DNA from: Vandiemenella viatica
Lineage: Eukaryota; Arthropoda; Insecta; Orthoptera; Morabidae
DNA length: 64,000 nt
Direction of reading: 5' to 3'
NCBI GenBank assembly: GCA_031002005.1
Contig: JARYHS010008074.1
Coordinates: 348,712,932-348,776,931 of the forward strand
Each line of letters opens with the position of its first letter. Position 1 is the first letter of the stretch. A model generated the notes under the pieces. The model made no database searches, was not told the origin of the DNA, and worked only from the letters and a program-made list of their open reading frames with translations. The translations under genes were made by a program, and so were the position numbers. Positions 58,110 to 64,000 of this stretch are shown here, piece after piece.

Positions 58110-58605
58110 CCTTTAAGGGTCAAATTTCGAAAAATTTCTTTCTTAATTTATAATGTTGCCTGACTGGAGGCCTTAATCTTTAAAATTATACCTCATTTCT
58201 CGATTTCAGTCCGGTGTCAAGAGAGATAAATGGTTCGTGACAAAAAAACACTTTGTAGAAATAACGATAATTTAAGGGTGGAATTCTGAAAAATCCCTTT
58301 CTTAAAATATAATGTGACCAAAGAGGAGATCTTAAACTTTTACATTATACCCATTTTTTTTATTTCGGTTAGGTATCAAGGTTGATAAATAGCTCGTGAC
58401 AAAATAGAACCGTTTTAGAAATTGTCATACTTTTGCGCTTTACGGGTAGAATTCGAAAAAGTTCCTTTCTTAAAATATAGTGTGACCAAAACGGAGACCT
58501 TCATCTTTAAAATGATGGCTCATTTATCAGTTTCGGTTAGGTATAAAGGGAAATAATGGCTTGTTACCAAAAAAAAATCCTTTTAGAAAAAAAATTATAT
58601 GAGGG
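58110..58605. repeat. three-copy ~160-bp tandem repeat
   Basis: The landmark 'tttaagggt' or 'tttacgggt' followed by 'ttcnaaaaa..tttcttaa' recurs at about 58114, 58273 and 58440. 'ccttcatctttaaaatnat' or variants and 'tttcggttaggta' come later in each unit. Units differ by roughly a fifth of positions by eye, so this is an old, small satellite-like array. Confidence 0.75.
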
Positions 58606-58611
58606 GAGGTT

Positions 58612-58915
58612 AAATGGTCCTCAGCCAGACGGTTGGTTCGATCCTCACGAAGGAACCCTACTACGAGAGGTATCAGTTCCTTTCATCCTTGCGTAACCCA
58701 ACCTGTTAATCCTACCGCGAAGGCGTACCTACAGCTTAACATGAAATTCCAGCGACGGTATAGTTCTGACGTACTTCACATTACACAGCAAGCTGTGCCA
58801 AAGGCGAAGGTCCGGTTAAGGGCCTTTGAATACACCACCGAGACAAGGATTCGATCCAGGGACCTTTCGCTCTCTAGTCAGACGTCTGTACATCCACCGG
58901 ACCGCTCAAAGAGAT
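58612..58915. repeat. pair of outward-facing tRNA-like modules
   Basis: At 58612-58656 the plus strand reads 'aatggtcctcagccagacgg' 'ttggttcgatcc', with a B-box match. At 58846-58915 the minus strand reads 'gagcggtccggtggatg' and 'ggatcgaatccttg', A- and B-box-like with normal spacing. The acceptor ends do not pair, so neither is a tRNA gene. Two SINE heads in opposite orientation, or one composite SINE, are the likeliest readings. Confidence 0.4.
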
Positions 58916-59159
58916 GATAGTGAATGGAAAACTAGGTATCTTCATGTAATACTACTGACACAAACTTCCGTTCCACTGTAATGTAGTTACTGTAAGATGT
59001 GAACAAGATTTTTGATGCTTAGATTCGTTTCTCTCGCATGCTGCGTCACTGTTTCCTGTCCTTCCTATGGGATGAGTGGTTCGAATTAAATGCGGTTTCT
59101 GTCTTACTTTGTCCTCAGTTTTGTGCTAACATACTTCAGGAACATAATCTCAAAACCAA

Positions 59160-59284
59160 ATCGTCGGTCAGGCATAGCTGATTTCGGTTTTCCAAGGTTT
59201 TCAAAATCACTCCGGGCGAGACCTGCATGGATATTACGAAAATACTATGGACGAATTCGTTCGCTTACTCCTCTCTCAGCAAGG
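59160..59284 (+). repeat. SINE family A body fragment, plus strand
   Basis: 'gatttcggttttccaaggtt' followed by 'ttcaaaatcactccgggcga' and 'atactatggacgaattcg' matches the family A body. Head and tail are missing. It is the first of three adjacent SINE segments. Confidence 0.6.
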
Positions 59285-59419
59285 ACGGGAAGGAATTCTG
59301 TGATGATCTTTTGAAGGAACCATCTCGGCAATAGCCTGGAGTGATTTCGGGAAACCCAAATCTGGATGGCCGGACGGATATTCGAACTCGCGTCCTCCCG
59401 AATGCGAAGCTACAGCGTT
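59285..59419 (-). repeat. SINE family A, 3'-truncated, minus strand
   Basis: 'acgggaaggaattctgtgat' 'gatcttttgaaggaacc', then B-box complement 'gatattcgaactcg' and 'ctcccgaatgcgaagc'. It is cut at the head by the next SINE's T-run. Confidence 0.75.
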
Positions 59420-59650
59420 TTTTTATTAGGGCTTTACGCCTCGTCGACGTCGGTCATTAGTTGCGGAATGGAACTGGAGACAAGGAAGGGGAAGGAATTC
59501 GGCCATGTCCTTTTAATGGAAGCATTCCGGCATTCGCCTGGAGTGATTTGGGGAAACCATGGAAACCCAAATCTGGATGCCCGGACGGGGATTCGAACCG
59601 GCGTCTTCCCGAATGAGAGGCCAGGGCGTTAACCGCTCACCCACCACCCA
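59420..59650 (-). repeat. SINE family A, near full length, minus strand
   Basis: The tail complement T-run and 'gggctttacgcctcgtcgac' start at 59420. The body 'gcattccggcattcgcctgg', a perfect B-box complement 'ggattcgaacc' and head complement 'gttaaccgctcacccacc' follow. Both pol III boxes look intact, making this one of the best-preserved copies. Confidence 0.88.
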
Positions 59651-59701
59651 CAGTTCTAACAATACTAACATACTTCACAGCAGAAATTTTGGGCAAAGTA
59701 A

Positions 59702-59703
59702 AC

Positions 59704-59755
<52 letters not shown>

Positions 59756-59757
59756 TA
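59702..59757. repeat. (CA)n-(TA)n microsatellite
   Basis: About 19 CA units with one CG interruption, followed by about eight TA units. Confidence 0.92.
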
Positions 59758-60520
59758 AGCGGATGTCAGTGTGACTTATCAGTAATCAATTTTGTGCCTC
59801 GAGTTTGTTGTACTGATAATAAACTATAAACAGCCATGTCCGAGGCCGGAGTCAGACGACCTGTTACACACAGACAGCCGTGATCAAGTGGGCCCCATCG
59901 TTATCGAATTCGTTAAATCTGACTAACGAGGCAGCAAGTCAAATTGGCAGATTACATCCTAAAAGAAGACGAAAACAGGACGGTTAGTACTACAGATGTC
60001 CAGTCGCGGGTTAAAGTTTACAGATAGCAGACAGCCGGTAGCGGCCGCAAGGCCAGGGTCATGCACACCGTCCTGTCACTGACCTGTCAGGAGTCATTGG
60101 CACTGCTCAGCCGAGAGCACAAACCAACAACTACGCGCATCAACTCGGGCCGTTATGAAAACGGTTATCCCATCTCTCTTATTACATTCTTTACGGCACG
60201 CGCGTATTTCACTGATAAACATGTTTCTCCGTCTCAGGCTACAGTTACTATTTGAACAACCTTTAAAAAGAAAAAAAATAATAATTCACCGTTACGACTA
60301 GGGGACTTCCCTTTCTACTTATTTATAAGAAAGAGTTACCTACTGTAATTTTTTTTAAATTTGACAAAGACTTATTAAGTACATTATCTTAAAACATTGC
60401 CAGTTCCAATAGTACCAAGACGACTTGTACGTAGACATCGTTCCGAAAATACATAAAACGTGTTGAGGCTAATGTATATGAGAGAAGGCGGTCTTTACAC
60501 TATGTCCGAGCCGAGCCATG
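59758..60520. other. intergenic, GC-moderate, nothing recognised
   Basis: GC-richer than the average of the window (59830-60180). No domain, splice-flanked exon or repeat was recognised. Confidence 0.4.
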
Positions 60521-60523
60521 TCA

Positions 60524-60592
60524 ATTAATTGATACCTGACGTTTCAGCCAGACCTCTGAAGAAAGTGGCTGAAACGTCAAGTATCAATAAAT
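60524..60592 (+). mobile_element. hairpin with degenerate hammerhead-like core (Penelope-like)
   Basis: Arms 60524-60550 and 60566-60592 are reverse complements with two or three mismatches over 27 bp and a 15-nt loop. Around the loop the plus strand reads CTGAAGA (60556-60562) and later GAAACGTC (60571-60578), resembling the hammerhead-type signature seen at 455-489 and 20110-20137, but helix II is poor. It is probably an older relative of the same class of element end. Confidence 0.45.
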
Positions 60593-60707
60593 TGATGCGG
60601 TTCCATCCGACAACCAAGATAGCATCAACAACGACCATGCGCAACCATCATCATCATCACATGATCATCATTGTTTATGTTAATGCGTCTTTCAGTATCT
60701 TATGTGA

Positions 60708-60800
60708 CACACATGCCCACGGCAGGATTTGAACCGATGACTTTCAGCACGTGGAGCTAGTAGCACACTAGCTCGCACGCTCCGAGACCGCCTAGGAGCA
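60708..60800 (-). repeat. tRNA-like SINE head (family D)
   Basis: On the minus strand 'ctcctaggcggtctcggagc' is followed by 'catcggttcaaatcctgccg' and 'tgggcatgtgtgtcaca'. The B box 'ggttcaaatcc' is intact. A real tRNA would need a paired acceptor stem, which is not seen. The following ATC/CAT-rich stretch at 60645-60670 may be the tail of the same SINE. Confidence 0.55.
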
Positions 60801-62004
60801 GTTGAAACTTAGCTACTTTCCATGGTCACAACTCCCGATTATCGCAGCGCAGGCTGGGGCAGTACCACACGTAATATAGCACAGCGTCGTGCAAAGAAAG
60901 ACGCATTCAAAAATGTTCATAAAACCCCGATTAATATGGAATTACACTCTACGATTCTACATATTGAAATATTGACCTGATTACATTTCCGCTTCCGACA
61001 TCGTCCCAAAACCGTTATTTGATAGTGGTCGAAATCGGACAAAGGTGAAGAAGGGATAGTGATAATAAACAATTACACGGTAGTTTTGATTATTATGCTA
61101 TTTGCTTTCGTTTTGATGATGAGATCCTACTATCATGATGAATGAAATCAGAGATACACTACCAGATCAATGAGTGGACGCAGACAGCAAAACAATGAAA
61201 TCTCACGAGTAGACGAGGAAAAAGTAAGTTGATGCGTTTGCTCATAGAAAGCCTGTAAGGCTCTGTTGATCTGGAGAAAATACTGTAGAAGACCAACAAT
61301 TAATTATGTATTGGAAGTACAACCCACTATTCAGTTTACGAGGAACTTGTCTACCAGGAAACAACCTGGGGTAAATTTTTAACCAAGTCATTAGAGACCT
61401 TCTTTGAAACAGCAAAATTACATGTAAAGATAAATCAATCATTCACTGAACTTACTACATGGTAATTTGATCTATGGTTGAGGGATACAACGATTTGGAT
61501 GAAGTAGGTGAGGACAACGCAGACTACTGAGACGAGATTTGTCAGAAGGAAGAAAGGTAAAACGAGACGAAGCAGAATGAGAATTCTATATATAAACTTT
61601 GCCAAAGTTGAAAGACTGCAGTAATACTGTACTAATACTTAGGAACATTTTCGAATAATAGATGTTGCTAACACTTAGAAAAATATACGAACTGCTACTT
61701 GACAACCACAGCATGGGGACATGGTGAGGAGAGGCAATGCCCAAAAACAGAAGCTGCTGGAAAGGCTTCATTCGCCAATCCTTTGACTAGATTTATCGAC
61801 GAGGAGGTTTTGTTTTGTTTCGTTGAACAAGTCACTTTTACCATTTCAATAATTTTCTAATTTCAGATATGTAGCAGATAAAAAAAAATATCTACCAGAA
61901 TAAACTTCTGTTACAAGATGCATGAGCGACTACATTCTTTACTGAAGATGAGTAACTCAACGTAATGTTCATATAAATTAGCCGTAAATATATTACTAGA
62001 AACC
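60801..62004. other. intergenic, no recognisable feature
   Basis: No coding signal or known repeat was seen. Confidence 0.45.
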
Positions 62005-62175
62005 CGCCAGTGGACTGCGCATGTTAAGGCGTCAACAGACTGGATCTGCATCAGGTTTGAGTAGTGATCCTCATATACCGGCCGTAGTGACTGCAGTTTC
62101 CCGCATCCACGTAGGTGAATACTGGGATCGTCCCCAATTTCCGCTTCATGAACACTACAATCCACAAAGAAAACT
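62005..62175 (+). repeat. SINE family B copy
   Basis: The head 'cagtggactgcgcatgttaa' 'ggcgtc', the middle 'gactggatctgcatcaggtt' 'tgagtagtgatcc' and the body 'gtaggtgaatactgggatcg' 'tccccaatttcc' follow the copy at 52835 with many changes. A minus-strand open frame across it is incidental. Confidence 0.5.
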
Positions 62176-64000
62176 ACATCTATCATAGAAAAAATGAGTT
62201 TCACGAATCGCATACAGATGTCAGCACTTAAGCATCCACCGTAAGAACAGGTTCCTCCCGGCATTGACATCGTTAACAATTCATGATGATCAATACACAG
62301 ACTAAGAGACCTTACCCGTTAGTTAACAAAATGGTTGACAAATAATAACAATATTACGTCAAAACTAGAAAACGAAAGTGGATTTCGGTCAGCTATAGAC
62401 AGAGGAGAGAAGGGAGCAACGTTTCACATAGCTAAAACATTTTCTGGCGACACATTGTAGATGCTTGTTATTACGAAACTTCATTATAAAATAGACAAGC
62501 GCCTCACTTATTCCATTCTAAAACTCACATTCAATCTAATTTCCGAACGAATATTTTTAAACATCGAATATTTATCTCCAGTGATTAATTAATGTAGAAT
62601 TTAATAAGAACTGCGTTTTAGTGTAAGGCGCAAGTGATACGTAGCTTGGAGTTCATTGATTTCTTGCTCAAAACTGCGGCACTCTGTGAAAATTCTTATG
62701 AGCTCCTTAGTTGTTTTATGTTCCTAAGGTATGATGAAGCTTAAAAGATTAAATAAATCAATATTCAATAGTATTGTCCGCTGTTAAGGTATAGTACTGG
62801 CCGAGGAATTATCCAGTCTGATGGACCGAAGAATTTAATTTCTCAGTGTATATTCGCTCAAGTTCCCAATCGAATCTAGTGAAATAACTTTATTTCCAAC
62901 AATAATACTACGACTACTATGTGAAAGAAGGAAAGTTTTATAACTAGTATGTCATCTTGATCCGTACTAATGGTGTCTTTTGTGCCACCAAGAAATTATC
63001 TCAAGTTAAGTTCTTGCGAAGTGGGTAAAGAGCTAAAATTAATTATGTGTATTACTGCTGTACTGATTTTAGGGTAAAATTGTTTTTAAATTGATCGAGA
63101 CATCATTTTCTTACAAACAGACAGAGCGTGGTAGTGGCAATGATTAGTTCTAAACAAAAAATTACCTTCATCTAATCTCAATGTTCTCTTCAATTTGCTG
63201 TATCCAACTACTAGAAATTTGGATCCGGTATTTCTGCTACAACCATTGGATCAGGGGGCGTTAGAAGTAATGACACATCGCATATCACCGTAATTTAAAG
63301 CCTGAATACTTTGCCTCCTATGTTCATTTCATCTGATATATTTCGCACGTATTTTGATCAGTAGTTATAGCGCCTCATAAAAGAATGTTGCTGATTTACA
63401 AAAGTTGATTTAGTGCATGGTGGATATAGATACGCTGAATAGTTATGTACTTTTCCATTTTTATCTTAGATGAAACAAAGGATTATAAAAAAAAAAAATG
63501 CTTTAGGCTCAGATAATCAGTTGCATTTTTAATGGTATTTTAGTAGGATTGGAATTTCACACTTTATTTATTTTTTTTCAATTTTCTTAAATTCAGCTAG
63601 AGTTGTGTTATATTAAATAATTAAAGGAAAAAAATGGTGGCTATATAACTTAAGAGTAAAAGTTCACAAAAAATAAACTCAGTAATCGAAGTCCTCGGAC
63701 AGCATTCGTCATTCCTGTTCACTATCATAAATTCCCACCAATATATATATATAGTGTTAAGCACTTCCATCGCATACTTAGATAAATTAAAGATCAAACT
63801 TCTCTAAAACTACTTATACTGACAACGTATATCAGTTCTGTGTAACACATGACATATATTATTTCATCTTAATGTACAGATTTTTAAAAAATCTATGAAA
63901 AACGACAATAACTTATTTGAAAATAAATGACGATCTTTCTCTTTCGGTAGAATGTTGTAACTGAATTCTGTTGATCATATCTGAGGTGAAGTCTCCAGAA
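62176..64000. other. intergenic, no recognisable feature
   Basis: AT-rich to the window end; nothing supported. Confidence 0.5.

Noticed and set aside
61911..62279. 122-codon minus-strand open frame
   Set aside because: It overlaps a SINE family B copy in antisense and shows no domain; best explained as chance.
1..64000. CRISPR arrays, bacterial operons, Shine-Dalgarno sites
   Set aside because: Spliced gene structure, SINEs and polyadenylation signals show eukaryotic nuclear DNA; no regularly spaced short repeats were seen.

Overview
This window is insect nuclear DNA: AT-rich, dense in decayed transposable elements, with GC-rich exons separated by GT-AG introns of 0.3-2.8 kb. Its one convincing host gene is a complete secreted hemocyanin subunit on the + strand (24960-40535, ten coding exons, 672 codons, all six copper-ligand histidines present). 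An insect with an intact respiratory hemocyanin and tRNA-derived SINEs of this type suggests a polyneopteran. A grasshopper is my best guess from memory of its repeat families, but the sequence alone does not prove it.

Layout. 1-24.8 kb is intergenic and full of mobile DNA. It holds SINE copies, a Penelope-like fragment with a hammerhead-ribozyme-like core, a LINE relic carrying a nested hairpin insertion with a 13-bp target duplication, an orphan TATA-bearing GC-rich segment, and a decayed Tc1-like transposon with DD36E spacing. Further on are a GC-rich minisatellite island (7.3-8.8 kb), a 4-kb composite foldback element (14.4-18.5 kb) whose arms are inverted arrays of ~147-bp units, a second Penelope-like foldback insertion with 63-bp perfect arms around a hammerhead-like core (19.9-20.2 kb), and a MITE.

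24.9-40.7 kb is the hemocyanin gene: TATA-like element, CAG-rich 5' leader, signal peptide, ten coding exons, AATAAA. Its introns host a LINE fragment, three SINE copies and a deleted DNA transposon with ~60-bp terminal inverted repeats.

40.8-64 kb is again intergenic: more SINEs (one with a perfect 12-bp target duplication), RTE-like tails, a solo LTR with 4-bp duplication and TGTAATGTC/GACATTACA ends, a mariner fragment, a G-run-rich MITE, a ~160-bp tandem array, tRNA-like modules and a third Penelope-like hairpin.

There is no operon or pathway. The hemocyanin should act alone as a hexamer-forming oxygen carrier in hemolymph. The most unusual material is the set of hammerhead-containing foldback insertions and the large composite foldback element. 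All family names for repeats come from pattern recognition, not database searches.
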